DNA of 64,000 bases from Cordylochernes scorpioides (lineage: Eukaryota; Arthropoda; Arachnida; Pseudoscorpiones; Chernetidae). The stretch covers positions 19,033,791-19,097,790 of the forward strand of contig CP092880.1 of the NCBI GenBank assembly GCA_030710605.1, read 5' to 3'. This document shows, piece after piece, positions 46,138 through 55,859 of this stretch (positions are counted from its first letter, which is position 1; each line of letters begins with the position of its first letter). The position numbers were made by a program, and so were the translations under genes. The notes below the pieces were generated by a model. That model was not told where the DNA came from. It saw only the letters and a list, made by a program, of their open reading frames with translations, and did no database searches.

Positions 46138-47925
46138 TGTTGCGTATATAACCCGCAGCAAGACCTTAATGTTGTATAATACAAGCACAGCTGTCAATGA
46201 TGCACTATCGACATATGTCTTTACATCATCACATGTAATGCAATTTGTGCAAACAGGATAAATAAAGAAAAAAAAAAAAAGGGGGGAACTCTGTAATTGA
46301 TTAAGAGTTTGAGTTAAAGCAGGGATCGAGCATATAATATTGTCAGAACAAAGGTCTAAAGATGGAAACAACCACGACACTAGTATACAATTTCATCAGA
46401 CAACCCATGAAATCGTTATTAAATTGGGCAATCTATAAAAGACTCCTTCTGGAGGTTTAGCAACCCACTGAAGACGCTGGGAGCTATTTCATAGAGGAAA
46501 ATTATAGCAACAGATCTCTATAATTTCTACAGATCAACTGTAAATGGATTCATATTAAGGCATTTTTATAGCCCAAATAACACAAACAATAGTCAAACAT
46601 ACAAATCTGTTTGCATCATGCCGTACCCTCCTAACAGCGTAACAATAGCCCGAGGAATCAGAAAATATGGTATAATGGTAAATATGATGGAATAACGCAC
46701 TGAAACACATAAAAGTACAAACATTACTAAAACCTGACAGATAGATACCCTCAAAGTAGCCCTAATAAAGTCGTAATTTGCAACTGTCGCTGTGTCAATA
46801 TATCACAGCAAAGATATACTACACAACTCTATTCCAACAGAGTCGGTAGTTCTATATTTATTATAATTTGTGAAATTAAGGTGTGGGGGGTAGTACCATA
46901 AAGCAAAAGGAATGAAATATGTATGAGAGGAAACAAGAAAATTTCTCTAGATATTTATTTAAATAAATTAAAATTTGGGAACATGTCTATACTGACGAGA
47001 TATGCTATTTACATAGTAAAAATTTAGATAGAGGTGACCTGAAGTTACTTTATAGCCCTTTAGGGCCCATGCGAAATCTAGGTTGGTTACTACACAAAAA
47101 AAGGGGGGGGGGGGCGCTAAGTCATAATGACAAATGGCTTACCTTTTCTCGAAAGTGCCGGCAAAGGTCTGGTCTCCCGTCTGAAGACTGTCCTCTCACT
47201 GAGCGACTCAGATTCAATCTGCCTTTTGGCAAAGAAACCCTCTTTTATTCTTGTCTCTCTCCGTTTTCATTCGCTGGCCGCGCCAAAGTTTTTATTGGCT
47301 GGCATTTTCATTCGCCGAAAGAAACACCAATCAAAATGGCCAACGGCTCCAGTATACAATTTCATAGACGCCCCAGGCCTCTCCCATCAAAATAGAACAT
47401 ATAGTATTACCAAAACAAAAAAAATCTAAAGAGAGAAACAGCCACGGCACTAGTGTAAATTTTCAGACCCCAGGCCCCCCCTCCACATGGATTGAAATAC
47501 TATCCTCCCTTTTCTCGGGACGGTATATATATCGCCCCCCGTCTTGGCTAAAAATCGACCCAGGCCCCTTTTACCTGGACTGTAATGTGATGCTTCCTTT
47601 TTTCGGGAAGGATATTTATAAGGCTTAGTCTTTTAGAAATCTTCCTTCTCCATTTCTTCTTGTCACCTTTACCTAAATTTTTGGTGAGGGGAATATATGT
47701 ACATATGAAACAACAGTTTCCAGCTCGGATGTCTCTGGATGTCTTCTTCTCCACCAGGCATCAGCTTTCGGCATGGAAGTCTGGTGTCACCAAGTGTCTA
47801 AGTTTCTGGGCAAAAAAAAAATGGTCTATAAGTCTATGTGGGAGGGAAGCCATGTATCCATTTTTTTTATGTTGATTATACATACGCCTTCTGTTGGGGT
47901 ATGGTTACAAAAACGTGCCCCAACA
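46138..47925 (-). repeat. 5' LTR of LARD-CD (LTR D)
   Basis: Plus strand TGTTGCGTATATAACCC to CGTGCCCCAACA. In the sense orientation a TATA box (CCTTATAAATATCC) lies near 47610-47623, about 300 bp from the LTR start. Confidence 0.92.
47613..47623 (-). promoter_or_regulatory. TATA box in LTR D
   Basis: The minus strand reads CCTTATAAATA. LTR C keeps the same sequence, and LTRs A and B have CCTTATAAAAAAA at this place. Confidence 0.55.
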
Positions 47926-50126
47926 GTCTCACCCACATAAACACTATCGCAATCGTTGCATTTCATGGAATAAATGGCATTGCTTCTTTGAGTAGTGCTA
48001 CGAGGCGTATTGTTTTTAGTAATAGGGTTCCTTAAGATGGTGCCTATACTAGGTGTGTTGGAAAAGAAGGTGCGGATGCCGAAATTCTTAAGCTCTCTAG
48101 CTATTTTTATACTTTGTAAGGAATACGGCATTGTGCAGATAGATCTATAGTTGTCGTTAATCTTGGTGCGAGATGGGTCATAGAAATGCCTTAATATAAA
48201 GTTTTTAGGATAACCAGAGGACATTAAATTTGAAATTATGTTGTTTGTTTCCTTTTTCTTTGACTCCTCAGTATAACAGTGGGTGTATATTCTCTTGGAC
48301 AAAGTTCTTACGGTATTGATCTTGTGGCTTAATGGGCAGAAAGATGAAAAATTTATATACATGGGGCGAAAGGTGGGCTTATAAAAGACTTCAGTATTAT
48401 ATTTATTGTGTGTTTTTGTTATACGTATGTCCAAAAATGCCAAGGAGTTATTTGTTTCAGTCTCAGAAGTAAAGTCTAAGTCTTGATATAAATTATTCAA
48501 TGTATTGAGTATATCATTAAAGGTGTTAATTTTGATTATAGCAAAGACGTCATCTATGTATCTAGACCAGATCAAAATATCATTAGGAAAGACATCAACT
48601 ATACGTTTATCTATCTTGCGCATCACTATTTCTGAGAGGGGAGAGGATAACGGGCTACCCATAGGGGTGCCTTTGGTCTGTTTGAAATAAGATTGGTTGA
48701 ATTTGAAAACACTATGGCAAAGACTAATTTTGATAAGTGCAATGAGTTTAGAAATGGTGTCTGTGGGGCAACCCTGTTCAATTAGGAACTCTGTGGTGCA
48801 GTCCAAAATAAGCTGGTGGGGGAGACTGGGATATAAATTAACGACATCAAATGAGACCATATCTCCTTTGGATCGAAGAATTGGATCCCCACTTGAAACT
48901 TCCAGGGGGTAGAGCTTTTGCACAGGGCGTATAAGGGTTCCCAGTTTTGTGCGAACTTTAGCAACCCGAGAATGTCCATCTCTTCCTGGAAACAGTTCCA
49001 CTATTCTTGCCATAGGCCAGTGGAGTCTCCTCTTGTCTTCCACCTTCACTATAACCACATCACCCATACTCAGTTTCGGAGTCCTCTCATTGGCCTTCTG
49101 GATAAGCTGGCCCAGATATTCACTCCGAAAGCGACTTCTGAGAGCTTCTCGCAGCCTTTGACAATGCCGATATCTATCTTGAAATTTCTTTGAATCCAAC
49201 TTATCAAGATCTGGAACTCCCACGTATTTTGAATCATGTAGAAACATGGAGGGTGATAAAGGAATCAAACTGTCAAAGTCCTCATGAATGTATGTCAGCG
49301 GACGACTGTTGATTGTAGCTTCTGCATCAAATAGGATAGTGGACATCTCTTCATAGTACACTGAAGAATGGCCCAAAATTCGAACAAGGAGATCCTTGAT
49401 GGAACGAATAAGACGCTCCCACCAACCTCCCCACCATGCAGCAGTAGGAGGTATGAACTTCCAACTTATCTTGTAAAGATTTTGGTCTAACACTATCTTC
49501 TTCCAGCTTAAAGCCTTGAGAGCATTGTTAGCGCCCACAAAATTAGTACCATTATCAGAATAAATGACTGTTGGTCGCCCTCTCCAGGCTATAAATCTTC
49601 TCAGAGCTTGTATGAAAGCTTCAGTCCTTAATGAGGTTACAAGTTCCAGGTGTATAGCTCTGAAGACGGCACAGGTAAATAGAACAATCCATGCTTTGGG
49701 CTTGTTCTTGAGGTAAAGTGGACCAGCAAGGTCTACTCCCAGAATTTCAAAGGCTGTGGCATCTCTCACTCTATCAAAGGGTAAGTGTATCGGAGTAGTT
49801 TTCACAGGTTTTGATGAAAATCTTCTACACTTGGCACACTGAGAGACGACACTTCGTATGCTGGGCCGGGAATTTAAGATCCAATAATTTTCTCTGAGTT
49901 TGGCAGAAAGGATCTGAACTCCTGCATGACAATGTCTCAGATGGAATTCTCTTATCAGGCATGTGACAACATGATGTTTTGTTGGAAGCAAAATTGGGTA
50001 ACGAAATGAATATTCGTCATCCCTTTCAATAAGCTTGGATTTTATATGGATCAATCCAAAATCATCTCTGATCATCACAACCCGTTGGATCGAATCTCCT
50101 CGGCTAGAAAAAACTTGCTGTTGCAC
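47826..50126 (-). pseudogene. 766-codon chimeric frame: BEL integrase, Penelope RT, LTR
   Basis: Residues 1-409 are BEL-2 integrase. They contain a His/Cys zinc region (H62, H67, C97, C100) and the catalytic triad Asp132 (GVDLAGP), Asp191 (IYSDNGTNF) and Glu237 (WWERLIRS). The C-terminal region ends IRPVQKLYPLE. From about residue 415 the frame is Penelope reverse transcriptase with motif A SFDVV (Asp427), motif B GTPMGSPLSSPLSE, motif C RYIDDVF (Asp525-526) and FLDIRI. Residues 718-734 open a GIY-YIG endonuclease (CNDCDSVYVGET). Codon 734 straddles the LARD-CD border; the rest is LTR sequence. The fusion arises from nested insertions that happen to keep one frame. It is probably not a selected gene, because each part is truncated. 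Confidence 0.9.
47926..48896 (-). mobile_element. Penelope element, 5'-truncated, RT and first half of GIY-YIG
   Basis: Penelope enzymes combine a telomerase-like reverse transcriptase with a C-terminal GIY-YIG endonuclease, and 5' truncation is common. This copy starts just before RT motif A, so the N-terminal part is missing. The RT thumb side (VFYKPTFRPMYINFSS) and the CxxC that precedes the endonuclease are present. LARD-CD cuts it within VYVGET; the rest is at 36850-37523. The truncation junction with BEL-2 lies at about 48866-48899. Confidence 0.88.
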
Positions 50127-50162
50127 AGTTTTCCAAATTCCCTTTTCAGCATCTTCTAATTC

Positions 50163-50928
50163 TCAAAGCTGTAGACTATGCATACCTGATAGGGACAATT
50201 TTTGTGCATTTCGTATGAACCTCCGGATCCACGCATTTATTCTGACAATCTTTGTAAAATTTGAAAATCTTTCAAACCATGGCATTACTTCAGTTCTGAC
50301 ATGTGTAGTCACCAATACTTGTCTATCTATTTCTAAATTGACCAAAGTTCTGTCTGAGTGGAATAATTGCCAATTGCTTTGGCCAGTGATCTTGAGGCTG
50401 CTTGAGCCATTCAGGTCCCTCCCACCATCTGGTGCGTTTAAGCTGTAGTACACTACAGCCTCTTGAAGGAAGGTCTGCAGGGTTGAGGCCCCCTGGTACA
50501 TAAAACCATTTGTTCGGACCTGAAGTGTTGCATATCTCTTTGACTCTGTTGTTTACAAAGGTGCCCCACTGCCTGTTCGTCTTGATCCATGAAAGTGCTG
50601 TAGTAGAGTCTGTCCAGTAATACACCGGTTCTGCAGCCAAATTCAAAGACTCAGTTATGTACCTGCTGAGTCTAACTCCCAACATACAAGCAAGAAGTTC
50701 CATCCTAGGGATAGTAGTTTTCTTAAGTGGACCTAGCCGGGATTTGGCCATCAAAAGTTGTACTGACACTCCTTTGTTCTCAGGACAACGTAGAAAAGCT
50801 GCTGCTGCATATGCACTTTGGCTGGCATCACAAAATATGTGAATGGACCAATAGGCTCTAATCCCATGGCCCACTCTACGTGGAATTTTTATGTCGGCAA
50901 GAGTGTCCAACTCACTGTACCACTTCAT
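50163..50928 (-). pseudogene. BEL-2 RNase H and pre-integrase region
   Basis: RNase H removes the RNA strand during reverse transcription. The frame from 50928 contains IHIFCDASQSAYAAAAF, then LLMAKSRLGPLKKTTIPRMEL and VYYWTDSTTALSWI, carrying the acidic catalytic residues. GLNPADLPSRG follows, as in other BEL/Pao proteins. After a frameshift near 50330-50460 the chain continues through PWFERFSNFTKIVRINAWIRRF, the segment that normally links RNase H to integrase. Confidence 0.88.
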
Positions 50929-50991
50929 AAAATTTTCTTGAATGGTTGATGGTAAAGGTTCATCCCAATCAGTTTTGACTGTCCAGGCTTG

Positions 50992-51875
50992 TTAAATAAG
51001 TAGTTTAGCAGGTAATAAGACAGGAGCCAAGAATCCAATTGGGTCAAAGATCTGTTGGGTATGAGACAAGAGGTCTCTCTTGGAAAGTGAGTTTATTATA
51101 ACTCCGAACTTAGGGGTCACATTAAGAGTATCTTCTAAAAGATTCCATTTCATGCCCAGAACTGAAGCCTCTTCACTCCTTTCTATATCAACACAAGGAG
51201 GTAATCTAGAATAGACTTCCTTGACTCGGGTATAGGTCCGAATTGCCACATTCTGAGATCCATCTTGGCTTTTGCAAATATCTCAGTAGATTTCTCCACC
51301 AGATCAACTAATTCTGCCTCGGTATCCACTGAAGTGACACAATTATCAATATACAAACATTCCATCAACTTCTGAGGAAGAGCTTCAAATTCAGATGAGA
51401 CTCCCTTAAGATGATGCAGGATGACTGCTCCAAGCAAATAGGGGCTACAGGTCACACCAAAGACAACTCGCTTGTAATGGAAATCCTGAATCTGATGATT
51501 ATTTTTCCACCATAAGAATCTAAGATGGTCTCTATCTTCTTCTTTCACTTCAATTTGCAAAAAGGCTTTTCTAATGTCAGCAATAACTCCAATAGCCTTT
51601 TCTCTAAACTTCAGTAGGATAGCTGGGATCTGTTCAATAACATTTGGGCCACTTGCCAAGCAATCGTTCAATGAAAGATTCCCCTTGTCCTTACATGATG
51701 CGTCAAACACAGGTCTTATCTTGGTGGTGTTGCTATTGGCTTTAACCACTGGGTGATGAGGGAGATAATGACCATTCCTGTTCAAATCTTCTGGAGACAC
51801 CTTTTCAATAACACCTTCAGCTAGCCATTCTAGGAGCACCCTATCATATTCGCTGAAGATACATTTAGCTCTCAA
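50992..51875 (-). pseudogene. BEL-2 reverse transcriptase
   Basis: The frame from 51875 has KIRPVFDASCK, then GVIADIRKAFLQIEV (first catalytic Asp) and YKRVVFGVTCSPYLL. The active-site box reads LYIDNCVTS, that is YIDN instead of YIDD or YVDD. After a frameshift near 51190-51250 comes LGMKWNLLEDTLNV, then IFDPIGFLAPV, the usual BEL/Pao connection region. Similar N-for-D boxes occur in this family as far as I recall, so the change is not by itself proof of inactivity. Confidence 0.88.
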
Positions 51876-52071
51876 TTTACGGGTTGTGTTGAAAAGTCTT
51901 CTCTCTGCAATATGACGATTGGATGGAATTCCTTCTTGGTTCCCCAGCCAAGATAATCCTACACAAAAGCGTCCATCTTCCAGCTGATGAACAGTAAGAA
52001 GTGCTGGTGTACTATTTTATCTTCTTCTAGCTTGGTAAGATTTTCCCTGGGATCTTTTATGCCAATCGTTT

Positions 52072-53139
52072 CTAAATCTCACAAATAATCAACTGACATA
52101 TTTCTATACTGTGCATACTGATGACCACCAGTGATGAGTAATCAGTCTGCTCATCTTTCTTCGGTGAAGGGCCGCAAATTGTCCATCCAAGATGTGTTTC
52201 TATAGCTGTTAATCCATTTTCCAGCTGCTTCACACGTCCCGACAAAAGGCTTCCATAAATATCACTGCCGATCAAAAGTTCTATCTTGGGGCTATCTCTC
52301 CCAAGATCAGACAGCCAAATTCTAGATCCTTTTAGTTCATTCGACCATGCTCCTTTAGGCGTCCTTTGAATCTCTCCACAAATAATGTCTTGACCCAAGA
52401 ATTCAAATTCTCTCAGAGTGTCCAATTCGGATAGGTTGCTGCATAATGCGACCTTATATACCTTGTGGCATTTTGTTTCTGTTTGTGTACCACCAAACAA
52501 TGAATGAGCAATATTTACATTGCCCACGGGCTTCAATTTCACTTCTAGTGCAGTATATTCCAAAATATAGGACTTCTGAGAACCAGGGTCCAAGAGTGCT
52601 CGCACTCTTCTATAGCCATTATTTCCCATAATATTGACCATCAAGGTCATTAATGTTACATCTCTTGTACACTGCTGATTGGCTAAAGCACTCTGCACTA
52701 CTTCAGAGACATGCGTCTTTTCCTTTCGGTTGCAGGGCAAGTCAGGACAAAGAAGAATGTAGTGTCCTTTGGCACAAATATTACATTGAACTGTCCTCTT
52801 GCAAGCCTTTGCAAGATGTCCAGGTTTAAGGCATTTCAGACAACACCTCTTTGCATAGATCTTTGCTCTTTTATCCTTGAATGGCATAGATTGAGCAGTG
52901 ATGCAGTCTTTACTTTGGTGATTATTTTCACAGAACAAACATCCCATCTCCTTGGCAGAAAATAAACCTGCAGAGGTAGGTATATTTGAATTCTGCTTAA
53001 ACTTATTTCTAAGTTTCTCTTTTGGGGAAGACCCTTCAAATCCTCTCCTGGCTAGAAGTCTTCTTTCTTCCCCTTCCACTTCTCTTCTAAGTAAGTCCAA
53101 AAGCCAAGTAAACGCCAAGTTACCAAGCAAATCATGCAC
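52072..53139 (-). pseudogene. BEL-2 Gag C-terminus and protease
   Basis: The 355-codon frame starts inside Gag (LLDLLRREVEGEERRLLARRG). It continues through three cysteine clusters (CLFCENNHQSKDC, CLKCLKPGHLAKAC, CNICAKGHYILLC) and then the aspartic protease with RALLDPGSQKSYI. The protease motif is D-P-G where BEL-1 has D-S-G, which may impair activity. It proceeds through LLIGSDIYGSLL and HLGWTICGP to a stop. Upstream Gag is missing at the junction with BEL-3. Confidence 0.88.
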
Positions 53140-53145
53140 CGAATT

Positions 53146-54086
53146 GTGAAATCAAATCCGTTCACTAAAATTGGAATCGACTTTGCAGGACCGTTTTTTT
53201 TTTTATGAAACCAAACATCAAAAGATCCAAAGTAAAATTAAAATCATATGTTGCTTTATTTGTATGTTTCTGCACAAAAGCAATTCATATAGAAATTGTA
53301 TCAGACCTATCTTCAGCGGCTTTCTTTGCAGCTCTCAAGCGGTTTATTTCTCGTCGAGGAAAGCCTTCTGATATATTTAGTGATAACGGGACCAACCTCA
53401 GGAGAGCTAACAACATTCTCAGAGAGCAGTTTGGTATATTGAAAGCTTCAACAATTCAAAAATTCATTTCTAATGAACGAATCAACTGGCATTTTATACC
53501 TCCTTCCGCCCCAAATTTCGGAGGTATCTGGGAGGCTGGAATAAAATCCTTCAAATTTAATCTTCTCAGATGCTTAAAGTCTCAGATACTCACATTTGAA
53601 GAGCTGAGTACTCTGACAACTCAAATAGAAGCTTGTTTAAATTCGCGACCTATTTGTCCTCTAAGTTCAGATTTAGACGATTTTAGTCCTCTTACACCAG
53701 GACACTTCTTAATCGGGAGACCCTTAACTGCCCCTCCAGAATCTAATGATGATGATGATGATGTTCCGATAAACTACCTCGAACCCTGGAGCCTAAATCA
53801 AAAAATTAAAAATGTATTTTGGAAACGTTGGAATCGAGAATACCTCAACAATTTGCAACAACGCTTAAAATGGCAAAAATCCTCACCCAACATTAAAGAA
53901 GGTGACCTCATCTTGCTCAAGGATACCATATCACCACCAGCAATGTATTGGAGCCTTGGTCGCATCACCAAAGTCTTTCCGGGAGCGGACAGAAAAGTTC
54001 GAGTCGTCGAGGTGAAGACCAAGCACCAAAAACGCCTTACTAGAACTGTCTCTAAAATAGTACCATTACCTTTTGCTGAGGACTAA
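53146..54086 (+). pseudogene. BEL-3 integrase and Pol C-terminus
   Basis: The reading starts NPFTKIGIDFAGP near 53155, which holds the first catalytic Asp. It is thrown out of frame by a run of 11 T at 53194-53204, and from 53205 stays open for 293 codons. The second Asp is in IFSDNGTNL; PNFGGIWEAGIKS carries the Glu. Next come ACLNSRPICPLSSDLDDFSPLTPGHFLIGRPL and the C-terminal YWSLGRITKVFPGADRKVRVVEV, all typical of BEL/Pao. Upstream domains are absent. The single frameshift in a homopolymer may be a sequencing error. Confidence 0.9.
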
Positions 54087-54092
54087 GTTAGT

Positions 54093-54150
54093 CCACCGGG
54101 GTGGAGTATGTTAGGTTTTTTATTATTATCATTGTATTTTATTAATTAAC
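54093..54150 (+). repeat. BEL-3 polypurine tract and start of its 3' LTR
   Basis: ccaccggggtggagta (54093-54108) is the polypurine tract and TGTTAGGTTTTTTATT from 54109 the LTR start. The LTR is interrupted near 54150 by the RTE-like repeat and may resume after 54834. Confidence 0.7.
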
Positions 54151-54833
54151 TAGCAGATGTGTACCCGGCTTCGCCCGGGTTTTATCCGAGTGAAAGTTTG
54201 CCTAACGAATATTATTGATAATAATATTCGGGAACACACATAATATTATGATAATAATGATAATTATATTCGTTACGTCATATATTTATATAATATAGCG
54301 GATGTACCCGGCTTCGCCCAGGTTTTTCTCGAGGGAATGTTTGTAGTCTAGTAATAAGAAAATATACTACACCTAAAAACTATCAGAGAAAAGAGAAACC
54401 ACGGAAGGTGAACAGAAAAATGCTTACAATGGATTTATATGTTTACGATATCAAGTTAAATAAAAACAAAGATAAAATTTGCATATGTTGGTCACTATAA
54501 ATTTGTATATTTGTTAGGCGAAATTAGAAACATGATAAAACAATATGAATATTTTTTAGATTGAGATTATTAGCTAGTATGTAAAAAAAATAACTCTGTT
54601 AAAATTTAATTTTGTATTTATATATAAATAAAATTAATTCTGTTGATTTTTTTGTATTTAATCGATAACAGCGAAGTTACGCATGTTAAAGTTAGGAAAA
54701 ATATTTTGATGTTAAGCAAAACCTGCTCCATCTCGTTTTACATAAATGTTGAAAATTTGGTCGAAATTGATGCATTGTAACGAAAGTTTTTAGCGAACAC
54801 CACTTATGAAATTTCCATTTTATTAATATAGAT
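54151..54833 (+). repeat. RTE-like non-coding retroposon, two 5' ends in tandem
   Basis: tagcagatgtgtacccggct at 54151 and tagcggatgtacccggcttc at 54296 are two copies of the same 5' end, each with the ACCCGG-loop-CCGGGT hairpin. The second runs to ttattaatatagat near 54833, a tail typical of RTE-type retroposons. There is no reverse transcriptase, so it is non-autonomous. The reverse copy is at 2000-2393. Confidence 0.55.
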
Positions 54834-54991
54834 TATAATTCATATTCATAGAATTTTATTGTTACTTATCATCATTCTTTTTGTTGTTTTTTTTCTTCTC
54901 CTGTTTTCTTTTGTGTTATAAATACAACTAAATCACATTAAATCGTAATGCAATTCTCTTTTGTTGTTTGAAATCATTCGATTGAATCGAA

Positions 54992-55420
54992 TTGAGTCAG
55001 CTCGTTCTTTGTAGAAGAAACTTCAAAGAAAACGGGCCAACATCAACCATTATATCTGATTTGGAGATTGTTTATTCTGAAAGGCGCAAGGCCATCCTGA
55101 ACACCTTGTGTACGACAAGAGAAAATGAAAATTTATTTGAACGTTGTTCCCATTTTTTTAGAATAGTACGAATCACCGCCTGGATATACAGATTCTTCAA
55201 CAACGCCAAGATTGATAAAAGAAAGATAATTTCAGAAGATCTCAGTACAGAATAAATCATTAAGTCAGAAATAATACTGATGAGACTTATCCAGAAAGAA
55301 TCGTTTTCAGGGCATGAAGATAAGAAACTACAAGGCTTTAAGTTGCTAGTAGACTCTTCAGGGATTTTGAAAATAAAAACTAAAGTTTGCAGAAAGTTTT
55401 TATGTGTTATTTGAAATTTT
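54992..55420 (+). pseudogene. BEL/Pao Pol fragment from before the integrase
   Basis: The frame includes NENLFERCSHFFRIVRITAWI and continues past a stop at 55253 with LMRLIQKESFSGHED, then FKLLVDSSGILKIKTK. This is the linker between RNase H and the integrase zinc region of BEL/Pao elements. It lies downstream of BEL-3 integrase, so either the order is rearranged or it comes from another copy. Confidence 0.75.
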
Positions 55421-55655
55421 TTTAATTTCACGTGTTAAAAAATATTTTCTTCCTTTTAATATAGAATCTTGAAATTTTAGGATGTGTACAACTGAACAAA
55501 AAAAAACGAAGTCATGTCTCTACCTGAAAAATTTAACGATTATCTGACTTTGAAATATATATAATGCTTTTTGTGTGTGTGTTATTTGAAATTTTAAATT
55601 TCACGTGTTAATAGATTTTTCTTACTTTTAATATAGAATCTTGAAATTTTAGGAC
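55403..55655. repeat. Direct repeat of about 85 bp, 175 bp apart
   Basis: tgtgttatttgaaatttt with aatttcacgtgtta and tagaatcttgaaattttagg occurs from 55403 and again from 55578. Confidence 0.8.
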
Positions 55656-55859
55656 AGGAAGTTAGGCTTAAAACAGTGTTTTCCCACACTTGCAAGTTTA
55701 ACCGCATGAGTTTCTTTTCAACGACAAATTAAAATTTTATTTTAAGGTGAAATATCGACAATTTCTAACCTTTTGGATGAGGTATGAAAGGATGAATTAT
55801 GAAGAGTAATGACGAACGGAAAAATAAAAGTGTCCAGGGATGGGAATAGTATATAAATA
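55656..55859. other. AT-rich spacer
   Basis: Nothing recognisable; it leads into the third LARD fragment. Confidence 0.4.

Larger units (their letters stand above)
37528..47925 (-). mobile_element. LARD-CD: 10.4-kb non-coding LTR retrotransposon
   Basis: Flanked by GTCT at 37524-37527 and 47926-47929. LTRs of 1,893 and 1,788 bp enclose a 6.7-kb interior. The plus strand begins TGTTGCG and ends CCCCAACA, forming a TGTTG/CAACA inverted repeat. The minus strand carries a primer-binding site identical to the tRNA-Lys(1,2) type and a polypurine tract at the other end. No retroelement protein is encoded. It interrupts the Penelope endonuclease domain. It is closely related to LARD-AB but differs in one interior segment. 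Confidence 0.92.
48897..53145 (-). mobile_element. BEL-2: BEL/Pao element lacking its 5' end
   Basis: On the minus strand it runs from the C-terminal part of Gag through protease, reverse transcriptase, RNase H and integrase; the last residues and LTR lie at 36435-36845. The 5' LTR, leader and most of gag are missing because the sequence changes to the oppositely oriented BEL-3 near 53120-53155. A few frameshifts interrupt it. It was the outermost host of the nested insertions. Confidence 0.88.
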
